Shown here piece by piece: positions 31,872-40,466 of a stretch of 64,000 bases of DNA. A program made the translations under genes and the position numbers. The stretch's first letter is position 1; every line of letters begins with the position of its first letter. The notes beneath the pieces are model-generated. The model was not told the origin of the DNA, ran no database searches, and saw only the letters and a program-made list of their open reading frames with translations. The stretch comes from an uncultured Dyadobacter sp. (GTDB taxonomy: Bacteria > Bacteroidota > Bacteroidia > Cytophagales > Spirosomataceae). The DNA is taken from the NCBI RefSeq assembly GCF_946482605.1, contig NZ_CAMLSE010000008.1:1-64000 (forward strand). Reading direction: 5' to 3'.

Positions 31872-34235
31872 TCAGAACTTGAAGTTGTAAGTAACGGAAG
31901 GAATGAAGTTTCCGATTACCGAGTAACGTACAGCTTCCGCTTTGAGTGGGTTATCTTCATTGACCCTCGTGTAGACGGAGAACGGGTTACGGCGGTTGTA
32001 CACATTGTAAACTGAGAACACCCATTCGCCTTCACCAACTTTGAATAACTTCTTTTTTGCCTTCAGCGTCGCAGCCAGATCCAGGCGGTGGTAGGCCGGA
32101 ATGCGGCTATTATTTCTCAATCCATTGTAATTGTTCCCGATCACTATCCCTCCCTGCGTGTAGCGGTTAGTTGGGAAGGTAGCCGGTGTTCCGCTCTGGA
32201 TGGTGAAGTTCGAAGACAGCGATAGCCGCTTGTTTAATTCGTAGATCGCCACGGCTGTAATGTTATGCGGCTTGTCGAAACGCGCCGGGAACCAGTCGTC
32301 GTTGTTGATGGACTCCACCAAACGCTCAGTTCTTGAGAGTGTGTAGCTTACCCATCCGGTCAGTCTTCCTTTGTTTTTCTTTACATAAAATTCTGCTCCG
32401 TATGCCCGGCCTTTACCAAAAAGCAAGTCGCCTGCCGCGTATTCATTCAACAGCAGATCGGATGCAGGTACATAATCGATCTGATTATACATTTTTTTGT
32501 AATACAACTCCACAGAAGCCTCATAGGTGTTGTCACTGAAGTTCTGGAACCAGCCTAATGCGACCTGATCAGCTTTTTCGGGTTTGATGTTAATACCGCT
32601 TAGTGTCCATACATCCAGTGGGGAACTCGCTGCGGTGTTGGACAGCAAATGGAGGTACTGGGAAGTCCGGTTGTAGCTGGCCTTGATGGAGGCGTTTGAT
32701 GTAACTCCGATATTCAATGCTGCGCGTGGTTCCAGGTTACCATAGCTCTTGATCACGTCACCCCTTTTGTATTCCGTTCCCGGGAAGATCGGCTCCTTGC
32801 GCTTGCCTTTTTCGGTTTCGGCATACTGGTATTCGGTGCCAGGCCCCAGGCTTCTGAAATAAGAATACCGTACGCCATATTGCAGAGAAATGCGGTCGCC
32901 GAATTTCAGTTCATTACCAATATATAATGCAGATTCATCGGCGTAACGGGCTTCGAGACTGATGTCGGTAAGTTCGCCTTCGGAAATTGCGGTCGCTTTG
33001 CCTGGGCGTGTATCATAATAAATGTACTGTCCGCCAAATGTCAGCTGGTTATTGGGCGTAATGTAAAATGTAAAGTCGGGCTTAATACTCGAACTGATGA
33101 TTTTGGATTTCCAGTCGAATTTATCCTTGGCGTCGGGTTTGTTCTGGTTCTGGCCCAGATTGTAATCGTAATTACTGTAATAACCCGTCAGGTTCATAAA
33201 CAGTTTGTTCGAGAAAATGTGGTTCCAGCGAGCGGTTGCGGTTTTATTCCCCCAGCCGAAGCCGAAATCACCGCCACCGAATACATCCTTACCAAAATAA
33301 CCCGAGGCATAGAACGTATCCTTATTGCCCAACTGATAGTTCACTTTCGCGGTCAGGTCGTAGAAATAGAATTTAGAATCCTTCAAATCCGAATTCAGGA
33401 ACGGCTTTGCGAGGATATCGATATAGGACCGACGGCCAGCGACGATGAAAGATCCTTTTCCTTTTGCGAAAGGCTGCTCGTAGGTCAAACGCGAGAATAT
33501 CGAACCTATACCACCATTGATCTCCCGTTTTTTTGCATTACCTTCTTTCATTCTGACATCCAGAATGGATGAGATCCGTCCGCCATATTGTGCAGGAATA
33601 CCACCTTTGATGAGTTTCACATCTTTCACAGCATCGGGATTGAAAACCGAGAAGAAGCCGAAAAGGTGGGATGAATTGTAGACCGGAGCTTCATCCAGGA
33701 GCACGAGGTTCTGAGAAACGTCACCACCCCTCACATTGAAGCCCGAAGCGCCTTCTCCGACGGTAGTTACCCCGGGGAGTAACTGAATGCTGCGGATCAG
33801 ATCCACTTCTCCGAGTAATGCGGGCATTTTCCGGATGGTTTTCATTTCCACCTTGTTCACCGACATCTCGATGCTGCGGACGTTTTCATCCTCTTTTTTT
33901 GTGGAAATCGTCACCTCGGAAAGCTGGCTGCTTTCATCCGACATTTCGATGCTGATCGTTTTGTCGGCATCGAGTACCAGTTCCTTAGTTACTTTCTGGT
34001 AGCCGATGTAGGTAAATACCAGCGTGTAGTTGCCATCGGGGAGGGTCAGTGAATAGAATCCGTAGGGATTGGTAACAACCCCGGTTTCGGCCTCACGTAC
34101 ATACACGGAGACGCCGATCAGTCCCTCCCCGTTCGATTGGTCTTTTACGTAACCGCTTACGGTGTGCCGGTTCTGAGCGAGTGCCGGCAAGCTTAACAAG
34201 GCTAATAGAAGGCAATTGAGTATTTTGTTTTTCAT
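31872..34235 (-). CDS. TonB-dependent outer-membrane receptor with carboxypeptidase-like domain
   Basis: A 787-residue receptor. After a signal peptide (MKNKILNCLLLALLSLPALA) come a CarboxypepD_reg-like domain (HTVSGYVKDQSNGEGLIGVSVYV), the plug domain (MPALLGEVDLIRSIQLLPGVTTVGEGASGFNVRGGDVSQNLVLLDEAPVYNSSHLFGFFSVFNPDAV) in which the TonB-receptor plug motifs are easy to see, and a long β-barrel ending VTYNFKF with a terminal aromatic residue. It imports an unknown ligand using TonB energy. The start at 34235 is preferred over one five codons upstream because it begins the signal peptide. The 276 bases before it hold no recognised element apart from A+T-rich sequence. Confidence 0.93.
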   Translation of the reverse strand: MKNKILNCLLLALLSLPALAQNRHTVSGYVKDQSNGEGLIGVSVYVREAETGVVTNPYGFYSLTLPDGNYTLVFTYIGYQKVTKELVLDADKTISIEMSDESSQLSEVTISTKKEDENVRSIEMSVNKVEMKTIRKMPALLGEVDLIRSIQLLPGVTTVGEGASGFNVRGGDVSQNLVLLDEAPVYNSSHLFGFFSVFNPDAVKDVKLIKGGIPAQYGGRISSILDVRMKEGNAKKREINGGIGSIFSRLTYEQPFAKGKGSFIVAGRRSYIDILAKPFLNSDLKDSKFYFYDLTAKVNYQLGNKDTFYASGYFGKDVFGGGDFGFGWGNKTATARWNHIFSNKLFMNLTGYYSNYDYNLGQNQNKPDAKDKFDWKSKIISSSIKPDFTFYITPNNQLTFGGQYIYYDTRPGKATAISEGELTDISLEARYADESALYIGNELKFGDRISLQYGVRYSYFRSLGPGTEYQYAETEKGKRKEPIFPGTEYKRGDVIKSYGNLEPRAALNIGVTSNASIKASYNRTSQYLHLLSNTAASSPLDVWTLSGINIKPEKADQVALGWFQNFSDNTYEASVELYYKKMYNQIDYVPASDLLLNEYAAGDLLFGKGRAYGAEFYVKKNKGRLTGWVSYTLSRTERLVESINNDDWFPARFDKPHNITAVAIYELNKRLSLSSNFTIQSGTPATFPTNRYTQGGIVIGNNYNGLRNNSRIPAYHRLDLAATLKAKKKLFKVGEGEWVFSVYNVYNRRNPFSVYTRVNEDNPLKAEAVRYSVIGNFIPSVTYNFKF

Positions 34236-34511
34236 GGGCTTTATTTGCATTTACTGTAAACTGGTTTATCCTGTTGCGGTCGGTCGGGAAAAACAGGTGG
34301 TTTAATCTGGCAGACGATCAAATTGAATTTTTCCTTTCTTACCTGACAACTCAATTTGGGTTTACCCCCCTGTAATTCGAAAAAAATATTTCGACAGCAT
34401 CGTGATCACCCGGCAAAACAAGAGTTATTCAATGTGATTTGACAGGAAAAAGTGATGAACTGATGAAAAAGCGTAATAAATGGCCGCGTATCGAAAGTGA
34501 ATCGACGAAAA

Positions 34512-35018
34512 CTAAATAGTACTATTTTGCGAAATTTTTGATACCGAACTGGTGTCTGTGCATTGCAGGAAGAGTTGTTCCGACGTTTGCTGCAAAATCG
34601 GATGAAGAAAATCGGGTGCTACTTCGGCGAGCGGGGCCAATACAAAACGGCGGTCCTGAATGCGTGGATGGGGTAATGTGAGCCTGGCGCTGTCCAAGAC
34701 CATATCGCCATAATAGAGCACATCGATATCGATGATCCGCGCTCCCCAGCGTTCATAACGAACACGTCCGAGCTCATGCTCGATGTTGAGCACGACCCGC
34801 AGCAGTTCTTCCGGAAGCAGGTGCGTTTTGATTTGCAGCACCTGGTTCAGAAATGCGGGCTGGTCTGTCAGCCCCCAGGGTGCGGTTTCGTAGACGGCGG
34901 ATTGGGAGACGATCACGCCTGCCTCCACGGCAATGTACCGGCGGGCGGCTTCCAGCACCTGAAACCGGTCTCCGAGGTTGGAGCCTAGCAAGAGATACAC
35001 GTGGTCGGCTGTTTCCAT
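34512..35018 (-). CDS. folK: 2-amino-4-hydroxy-6-hydroxymethyldihydropteridine diphosphokinase
   Basis: A 168-residue HPPK of folate synthesis, which transfers pyrophosphate from ATP to 6-hydroxymethyl-dihydropterin. The family motifs are in order: VYLLLGSNLGDRFQVLEAARR, VYETAPWGLTDQPAFLNQVLQI, ARIIDIDVLYYGDMVL with the magnesium-binding Asp-x-Asp, and LTLPHPRIQDRRFVLAPLAEVAP. Length is normal. It follows rpmB across a terminator and appears to be transcribed separately. Confidence 0.95.
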   Translation of the reverse strand: METADHVYLLLGSNLGDRFQVLEAARRYIAVEAGVIVSQSAVYETAPWGLTDQPAFLNQVLQIKTHLLPEELLRVVLNIEHELGRVRYERWGARIIDIDVLYYGDMVLDSARLTLPHPRIQDRRFVLAPLAEVAPDFLHPILQQTSEQLFLQCTDTSSVSKISQNSTI

Positions 35019-35045
35019 TTACGTTTGTTAACCGGTGGTATGCCT

Positions 35046-35084
35046 ACGAAAAAAAGGACTTCCCGATCGGAGGAAAGTCCTTTT
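35046..35084 (-). terminator. Terminator of rpmB
   Basis: AAAAGGACTT (35052-35061) pairs with AAGTCCTTTT (35075-35084). A T-rich run follows on the minus strand, 27 bases past the rpmB stop codon. Confidence 0.8.
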
Positions 35085-35110
35085 CCAATAAATTCGTAAA
35101 ATTCCTTTTA

Positions 35111-35350
35111 TTAGAACGTAAGCGTTCCTTTGTCGTATGCTTTCTGTATAGTTGCTTCGATACCGTTTTTGTTGATGGTACGAAGAGCAGATGTTGCTAC
35201 TTTCAACGTAACCCACTCTCCTGATGAAGGAAGGAAGAAACGTTTCTTCTGCAAATTCGGGAAGAATTTACGTTTTGTTTTATTGTTAGCGTGGGAAACG
35301 TTATTTCCAACGCGAGTTCTTTTACCTGTAATTTGACAAACCTTAGCCAT
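35111..35350 (-). CDS. rpmB: Large-subunit ribosomal protein bL28
   Basis: A 79-residue bL28. It starts MAKVCQITGKRTRVGNNVSHANNKTKR, the classic family opening, and continues with FFPNLQKKRFFLPSSGEWVTLKVATSALRTINKNGIEA. The start at 35350 is the family start; an in-frame extension further upstream is not supported. In many Bacteroidota rpmB is followed by rpmG; here folK follows instead, so that partner lies elsewhere. Confidence 0.97.
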   Translation of the reverse strand: MAKVCQITGKRTRVGNNVSHANNKTKRKFFPNLQKKRFFLPSSGEWVTLKVATSALRTINKNGIEATIQKAYDKGTLTF

Positions 35351-35444
35351 GACCTTACAATTTTTCCAAATGAGGGTGCAAAGATGCGTAATTAATTTTT
35401 TTTGAGCAAGTAACGGCAAAAGAAATTTTTCAAAAAACTGAATT

Positions 35445-36134
35445 TTACCAGCGTATGCGGAAACCCACACCGTGCACATTATCAATGCGTATATCCGGGT
35501 CGCCGGATAAATATTTCCGCAATCTCGAAATAAAAACATCCAGGCTCCGGCCCATAAAATAGTCGTCGTCCCCCCATATGGCTTTCAGAAGCTCGTCCCT
35601 GCGAATGACCTGGTCGGTGCGGTCGGCCATGTATTTCAAAACTTCCGCTTCACGGAACGTAAGACTTTGGGAAGTGCCATTCTGTGTTAATGTAAGTTTT
35701 TGAAAATCAAATGTATACTTGCCAATTTGTATATTTCCGGGTTTCGGCGCCAGCGGCAGGTCGGATTTGCTGCGACGGAGGAACACATCGATCCGGAGTT
35801 TGAGCTCTTCGATACTGAAAGGTTTGGTGACATAATCGTCGGCGCCCAGGCGCAGTCCTTTGATTTTGTCCTCCTGTAAAGAGCGGGCAGTGAGGAAAAG
35901 GATTGGCACCTGGCTATCCGAACTACGGATCTTTTCGGCCAGTGTGAAGCCGTCCATGCGCGGGAGCATAATGTCGAGCACGCAAATGTCGAAATGGTCT
36001 TTACTAAAAAAATCGAGCGCTTCGGCACCGTCCGTGGCGTGTACTACTTCAAAATCATATTCTTCCAGGTTGTCCTTGGTCGCAAATGCGAGATTGGGGT
36101 CGTCTTCAACATACAGGATTCTCTTTTTCATCAA
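35445..36134 (-). CDS. OmpR/PhoB-family response regulator
   Basis: A 229-residue response regulator. The receiver has the acidic pair (YVEDD), phospho-acceptor Asp in FDICVLDIMLPRMDGF and the conserved Lys in YVTKPFSIEEL. The C-terminal winged helix reads LTFREAEVLKYMADRTDQVIRRDELL, then GRSLDVFISRLRKYLSGDP and VHGVGFRI. Its start overlaps the stop of the histidine kinase gene, so the pair is co-translated. The target genes are not evident. Confidence 0.94.
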   Translation of the reverse strand: MMKKRILYVEDDPNLAFATKDNLEEYDFEVVHATDGAEALDFFSKDHFDICVLDIMLPRMDGFTLAEKIRSSDSQVPILFLTARSLQEDKIKGLRLGADDYVTKPFSIEELKLRIDVFLRRSKSDLPLAPKPGNIQIGKYTFDFQKLTLTQNGTSQSLTFREAEVLKYMADRTDQVIRRDELLKAIWGDDDYFMGRSLDVFISRLRKYLSGDPDIRIDNVHGVGFRIRW

Positions 36135-37381
36135 GCGTGTTTCTGCGGGATAGTGATTTTAAATGTACTGCCTTTGCCCAGTTCGCTTTCCAGCTGAAGA
36201 TGCCAGTGGTGGGCGCGCACGATCTGTTTTACATAACTCAACCCGATCCCGAATCCTTTCACATTATGAACATCGCCATAAGGAATGCGGAAAAATTGGT
36301 TGAATATTTTTTTCTGATATTCCGGCGCAATGCCGATACCCTGGTCGCGGACAGCTATAACGAGGTTTTTGCCCTTGTTATAGGTCTCAATCACTACATC
36401 AGGGACGTCGTCGGAGTACTTCAGCGCATTGTCGATGAGATTACTGATCATACATCGCAGGTGGAATGGGTCTGCATCGATCTGGTTTTGTGTTGCATTA
36501 CAGCGGAACTGTATTTTGTCTTCATAAGGAAGCAGAATGGACTGGATCATCTCCCGGGCGTCCAATTGTTCTTTTTGAAGGCTCAATGCATTACGCTCCG
36601 CTTTGGCCATTGAAAGCACCATCTCCACCTGGCCCTGTAGCCGCAGGATCTCATCCTGAACGATCTGCACGTAGCGTTTATGACGCATTGGCTGCGTGAC
36701 GATATGGTCGGAATTCAGTACGTCGGCGGCGATCCGGATCGTTGAAATCGGTGTCTGCAACTCGTGCGTCATGTTGTTGACAAAATCACGCTGCACTTCC
36801 GAAAGCTGTTTTTGCCGCAGGATCACGAACAATGCATAGGCAAAAAACGAAACAGCGACCAGCACCAGTACCGACGACCATATCGCTCCATTAATGCTCC
36901 CTGCAAAGTACGTCTCCTGCTCAGGAAACCGTACGCCGAAGTAATAGGGATATTTATCCGTTTTGATCCAGTTGGAGGTCTTTGTTGGAATTTTGTCGTT
37001 GTTTTTAGTGCTCAACGACATTCCATACCTAATGCGGTTGGTCGTGCAGTCATATATTCCGATCTCGAAATCGGCAATGAGATTGTGCTTCTGGAAGCTG
37101 TCTTTGATAAAATGTTCCAGCATTTCGGGCTGCGTGGTCGCGTTGGTATTGACCAGGAAATACTCGGGGGACAACTGCTCCACGGGGTTACTCGTTTGCA
37201 TTACCCCGCAAACATGGGCCAGCTTACCGGCTACGTCCTGCAATGCAACGTGTGCATTCTGGTTGAACTGGCGGTGCCGGAGATCCAGCGCCTGCCTGAC
37301 CCAGAAAATCTGTGTGATGACCACACTGATAATGAGTAGTGCAGAAAATACCGTCAGGGATTGGATGGTGCGTCTTGACAT
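36131..37381 (-). CDS. Sensor histidine kinase
   Basis: A 416-residue membrane kinase. Two spans (residues ~8-28 and ~158-181) bracket a ~130-residue periplasmic sensor with no recognised fold. The cytoplasmic part has the phospho-acceptor helix RDFVNNMTHELQTPISTIRI, N box NLIDNALKYSD, G1 box VRDQGIGIAPEYQ and G2 box GFGIGLSYVKQIV. It precedes and overlaps its response regulator by four bases. A short inverted repeat (ATGACC at 37394-37399 with GGTCAT at 37411-37416) lies 12 bases upstream of the start codon and could be an autoregulatory site. Confidence 0.94.
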   Translation of the reverse strand: MSRRTIQSLTVFSALLIISVVITQIFWVRQALDLRHRQFNQNAHVALQDVAGKLAHVCGVMQTSNPVEQLSPEYFLVNTNATTQPEMLEHFIKDSFQKHNLIADFEIGIYDCTTNRIRYGMSLSTKNNDKIPTKTSNWIKTDKYPYYFGVRFPEQETYFAGSINGAIWSSVLVLVAVSFFAYALFVILRQKQLSEVQRDFVNNMTHELQTPISTIRIAADVLNSDHIVTQPMRHKRYVQIVQDEILRLQGQVEMVLSMAKAERNALSLQKEQLDAREMIQSILLPYEDKIQFRCNATQNQIDADPFHLRCMISNLIDNALKYSDDVPDVVIETYNKGKNLVIAVRDQGIGIAPEYQKKIFNQFFRIPYGDVHNVKGFGIGLSYVKQIVRAHHWHLQLESELGKGSTFKITIPQKHA

Positions 37382-37485
37382 AACAAACTCGATATGACCA
37401 TTAAATATAAGGTCATTCGTTCAATTAAACAGGCCGTTTCAATTTAACATAGCAGTTTGGGCCCTGTTTAACATTTTATTAACTT

Positions 37486-38355
37486 TTATATTCCAAGGTC
37501 GGCCAGGTGGTATTGAACCAGCCCTTCGAGCGGTGATTTGAGAATGCGGCCTGCTTGCAGTCCGTTTGCTTCCAGCACCGTTTGGAGTATGTCCTGGTAA
37601 TAATAGGCAATGGAGCCGGTAAAGTGGACCGGATACCGTTCGGCGTTTTCATGCTTCAATACATATTTCCTGACAAAGAGGCTGAATGCATTGATCAGCA
37701 GTTCTCTGATGAAGCTATGTGATTTGTTTTCAGCAATAAATTTTGAAAAAGATGCGAAGTACCGGTTAGGGTAGGGCTTTTTGTAGGCATGATCCAGGAC
37801 CGTCAGCCGATTGATTTCGGGATATTGGCTGGCAAATATTTCGTGCAGATCTTGCGGCAAGTCATTCTGAAGGTAATGCACGACCAGTGTTTTACCAAGG
37901 TAGGAACCGCTCCCCTCGTCGCCAAGCCAGAAACCGAGTGAGCCTACGGAGCGCGTAATGCGGCTTCCGTCAAAGAATGCATTGTTTGCCCCGGTGCCCA
38001 GAATGCACGCAAGACCGGCCTCGTGTCCACAGAGTCCGCGGGCAGCGCCGAGCATATCGGATGCTACTTCTTCCACGGTTGCGGATGGAAAGCATTGTTT
38101 GAGTGCGTTCGTTACCGGCAGGCTGGATTTCTCGTCTGCGCACCCTGCACCGTAGAAGAAAATCTTGTCGACCTTACTATTGAGCGCCGGAACAAGCTGG
38201 CTTTGCAGAACGGGGATAATTTCCTCGGTAGTTTGGTAAAATGGGTTAATGCCCGCTGATTGCAGCAGTTGGCGCTCGCCTGATTGTGTTCCAATGAACG
38301 CCCAGTCCGTTTTGGTGGAGCCGCTGTCGGCGATCAGAAAGTATTGGGAAGGCAT
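37486..38355 (-). CDS. BadF/BadG-type ATPase, N-acetylglucosamine-kinase-like
   Basis: A 289-residue sugar-kinase-like ATPase of the actin/hexokinase fold. Motifs are FLIADSGSTKTDWAFI (phosphate 1), ACILGTGANNAFFDG (phosphate 2) and GFWLGDEGSGSYLGK (typical of N-acetylglucosamine kinases), then HFTGSIAYYYQDIL and a final domain. It probably phosphorylates an N-acetylated amino sugar in cell-wall recycling, which would fit the probable AnmK far upstream. The start at 38355 (MPSQYFLIADSG) puts the phosphate-1 loop near the N-terminus; the frame upstream is a shadow of the opposite strand. Confidence 0.87.
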   Translation of the reverse strand: MPSQYFLIADSGSTKTDWAFIGTQSGERQLLQSAGINPFYQTTEEIIPVLQSQLVPALNSKVDKIFFYGAGCADEKSSLPVTNALKQCFPSATVEEVASDMLGAARGLCGHEAGLACILGTGANNAFFDGSRITRSVGSLGFWLGDEGSGSYLGKTLVVHYLQNDLPQDLHEIFASQYPEINRLTVLDHAYKKPYPNRYFASFSKFIAENKSHSFIRELLINAFSLFVRKYVLKHENAERYPVHFTGSIAYYYQDILQTVLEANGLQAGRILKSPLEGLVQYHLADLGI

Positions 38356-38384
38356 GTAAGCATTGTTCGATCCTGAATTTATTT

Positions 38385-38630
38385 TTATTTGGATTGCTCG
38401 GGCAAAACGAGCTTTCCGACGATATGGAAGCGTTCGAACACCCGTTCGGTGTGTGGCGCGTCGCCGAGTTCTTTGGTCAGATCCTGCCCTGCCCAGTGCT
38501 CGTAATGGTGGCCATTTCGCCAGAGGCGGGAAGCGCTCACATCGTAGATCTTCCCCTGGTAGGCACACCATATTTCTTCTCGGTCTTGCCCGTTACGAAG
38601 AGCCAGTTGCGCCCTTGTATATTCTTTCAT
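38385..38630 (-). CDS. Cytochrome b5-like heme-binding domain protein
   Basis: An 81-residue protein matching the small cytochrome b5-like family: YTRAQLALRNGQDREEIWCAYQGKIYDVS, then SRLWRNGHHYEHWAGQDLTKEL and APHTERVFERFHIVGKL. The paired His residues (His46/47 in the HHYEHWAG segment and a second near APH) are candidate heme ligands. It has no signal peptide or membrane span. Its partner is unknown. The gene lies 29 bases upstream of the kinase gene in the same direction. Confidence 0.82.
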   Translation of the reverse strand: MKEYTRAQLALRNGQDREEIWCAYQGKIYDVSASRLWRNGHHYEHWAGQDLTKELGDAPHTERVFERFHIVGKLVLPEQSK

Positions 38631-38768
38631 TGCGTTGTTTTAGCCCGCAAGTTAGCGATAAGGGTCGTCCGGTAGAAAATTAAAAAATGATCTGGCGTGA
38701 ATATTTTGATTATAAGACTAAAAAGTAAGAACTTGGCGTTTTGAAAAGACATTCACAAAAAATAATAT

Positions 38769-39224
38769 ATGAAAAAAAGTTACGCTCTTCTTTGGTGCTC
38801 AGTCATGATTTTAGGATTGATTGCATTCGGCTGCAAGAAGGATCCGAAGCCAGTTTCTGAAAGAATTGCAAAGGCGTGGACAGTGGAATCGGTAAAACAT
38901 AACGGCGTCGTTGTGTACACCAGAGGAGGGTCCAATAACCAGGCTGCCGGCTATTCCGGTTTCAGGCTTACTTTGACAAACGCGGCTGGTGCAAAAACAT
39001 CATCGCTGACCGAGCTGGATGGCAGGACATTTGCCGGAAACTGGGACGTGGAAGGAGATACCAAATTGCTGTTGACCGCTCTCAGCCCCGCACCCACCGG
39101 AACAGGAGGAACCATCGGATACACGATCAACCTGCTGGAAGACTCCAAGCTGGTCATTACACTTCTGGAAGGAAGTAAGAAGACCGGAGGTACTATTAAT
39201 GAATATACATTGACAAACCCCTAA
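38769..39224 (+). CDS. Small lipoprotein, lipocalin-like
   Basis: A 151-residue lipoprotein with lipobox ILGLIAFGC and mature start KKDPKPVSERIAKAWTVESVKHNG. The 'aW.v..v..nG' opening followed by alternating strands (FRLTLTNAAG, FAGNWDVEGDTKLLLTA, LEDSKLVITLLEG) resembles the lipocalin-like lipoproteins common in Bacteroidota. No ligand can be inferred. It ends at a strong terminator and stands alone. Confidence 0.7.
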   Translation: MKKSYALLWCSVMILGLIAFGCKKDPKPVSERIAKAWTVESVKHNGVVVYTRGGSNNQAAGYSGFRLTLTNAAGAKTSSLTELDGRTFAGNWDVEGDTKLLLTALSPAPTGTGGTIGYTINLLEDSKLVITLLEGSKKTGGTINEYTLTNP

Positions 39225-39250
39225 CCGGGAGTCGAAACGAGGATATCCAA

Positions 39251-39291
39251 AGCGAAGCCATTTCCAATCCGGGAATGGCTTCGCTTTTTTT
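39251..39291 (+). terminator. Terminator after the lipocalin-like lipoprotein gene
   Basis: A perfect 12-bp stem (AGCGAAGCCATT at 39251-39262 with AATGGCTTCGCT at 39274-39285) is followed by a run of T. Confidence 0.9.
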
Positions 39292-39306
39292 GTCTAATTT
39301 TGCAGG

Positions 39307-40326
39307 ATGGAAACAAGAACTGAAATCAGCAGCCTCGGTGAATTCGGGCTGATCCAAAGAATAAATAAAGGAATCAGGACCACGCTGCCGGATACTGAAA
39401 GGGGGATCGGCGACGACGCGGCCGTCATCGATATCGGAGAAGAATTCGGGTTGCTTTCTTCCGATATGTTGCTGGAAGGTGTTCATTTCGATCTGACATT
39501 CTTTCCGTTGAAACACCTGGGATACAAGCTGATAGCCGTGAATGTTTCGGACATCGCGGCCATGAACGGTATCCCGCGGCAGGTAACGGTAAATATCGCA
39601 CTGAGCAACCGGTTTTCGGTAGAAGCGGTGGATGAGCTCTATGAAGGAATGAAAACTGCTTGCAAGGATTTTAATGTGGACCTTGTGGGCGGGGATACCA
39701 CTTCGTCGCGCTCCGGCCTTATCATTTCGGTGAGCGTTTTCGGAAAGGTGAAGAAAGAAAAGGTGGTATACCGGAATACCGCGAAGCCGAATGACCTGCT
39801 TTGCGTTACGGGCGATCTGGGTGGTGCCTACATGGGCCTGCAATTGCTGGAAAGGGAAAAGCAGGTCTTCCTTGCCAATCCAAATATGCAGCCCGAGTTG
39901 GACGGTAAGGACTATGTAATTCAACGTCAGCTTCGCCCCGAAGCCAGAATGGACGTAATTTATGAGCTGGACGAAGCCGGTGTTATACCCACTTCCATGA
40001 TTGACGTCTCGGATGGTCTCGCGTCGGATTTGCTGCATATATGTGCGCAATCGGGTGTAGGTGCCGTCGTTTTCGAGGAGCGGTTACCTATCGACGAGCA
40101 GACCTACCTGGCGGCATCCGAACTGAACATCGGCGCGGCCACGGCAGCTCTCAATGGAGGAGAAGACTACGAACTGCTTTTCACAGTGTCACAATCTTCC
40201 TATGAACTGATCAAAAACAATCCAAAGATTACTTTCATCGGATATATCACCGACAAAAAAGGCGAAGTTGAGCTGCATACCAAGGGAGATTCCCGCATTC
40301 CGCTCACTGCGCAAGGGTGGAGTTAG
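39307..40326 (+). CDS. thiL: Thiamine-monophosphate kinase
   Basis: A 339-residue ThiL, which phosphorylates thiamine monophosphate to the active diphosphate. Motifs include LGEFGLIQRI, GIGDDAAVIDIG with the Mg-binding Asp residues, SSDMLLEGVHFDLTFFPLKHLGYKL and NVSDIAAMNGIPRQ, then VGGDTTSSRSGLIISVSVFG and MIDVSDGLASDL. A perfect TAnnTTTG element (39295-39302) sits only five bases before the ATG, and no -33 partner is visible, so a leaderless start is possible but unproven. The gene ends at its own terminator. Confidence 0.95.
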   Translation: METRTEISSLGEFGLIQRINKGIRTTLPDTERGIGDDAAVIDIGEEFGLLSSDMLLEGVHFDLTFFPLKHLGYKLIAVNVSDIAAMNGIPRQVTVNIALSNRFSVEAVDELYEGMKTACKDFNVDLVGGDTTSSRSGLIISVSVFGKVKKEKVVYRNTAKPNDLLCVTGDLGGAYMGLQLLEREKQVFLANPNMQPELDGKDYVIQRQLRPEARMDVIYELDEAGVIPTSMIDVSDGLASDLLHICAQSGVGAVVFEERLPIDEQTYLAASELNIGAATAALNGGEDYELLFTVSQSSYELIKNNPKITFIGYITDKKGEVELHTKGDSRIPLTAQGWS

Positions 40327-40350
40327 GAAGCAAATTTCGCAGATGATATC

Positions 40351-40381
40351 AAAGCATAGCCAACCCGGTTATGCTTTTTTG
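40351..40381 (+). terminator. Terminator of thiL
   Basis: AAAGCATA (40351-40358) pairs with TATGCTTT (40370-40377), extended by G-T, C-G and C-G pairs, and is followed by six T. Confidence 0.8.
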
Positions 40382-40466
40382 TTTTCGGGGAGCCACGCAA
40401 CCATCGGAAAGTTTTGGTCGTAATCGCCACAAAACAATTCATCTCTAATAATCATAATCAAATCCG

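Noticed and set aside
39295..39302. Perfect TAnnTTTG before thiL as a firm promoter
   Set aside because: No -33 element at the right distance and only five bases to the ATG; noted under thiL but not called.
39196..40050. Minus-strand 284-residue frame opposite thiL
   Set aside because: Shadow of ThiL, which has all family motifs.
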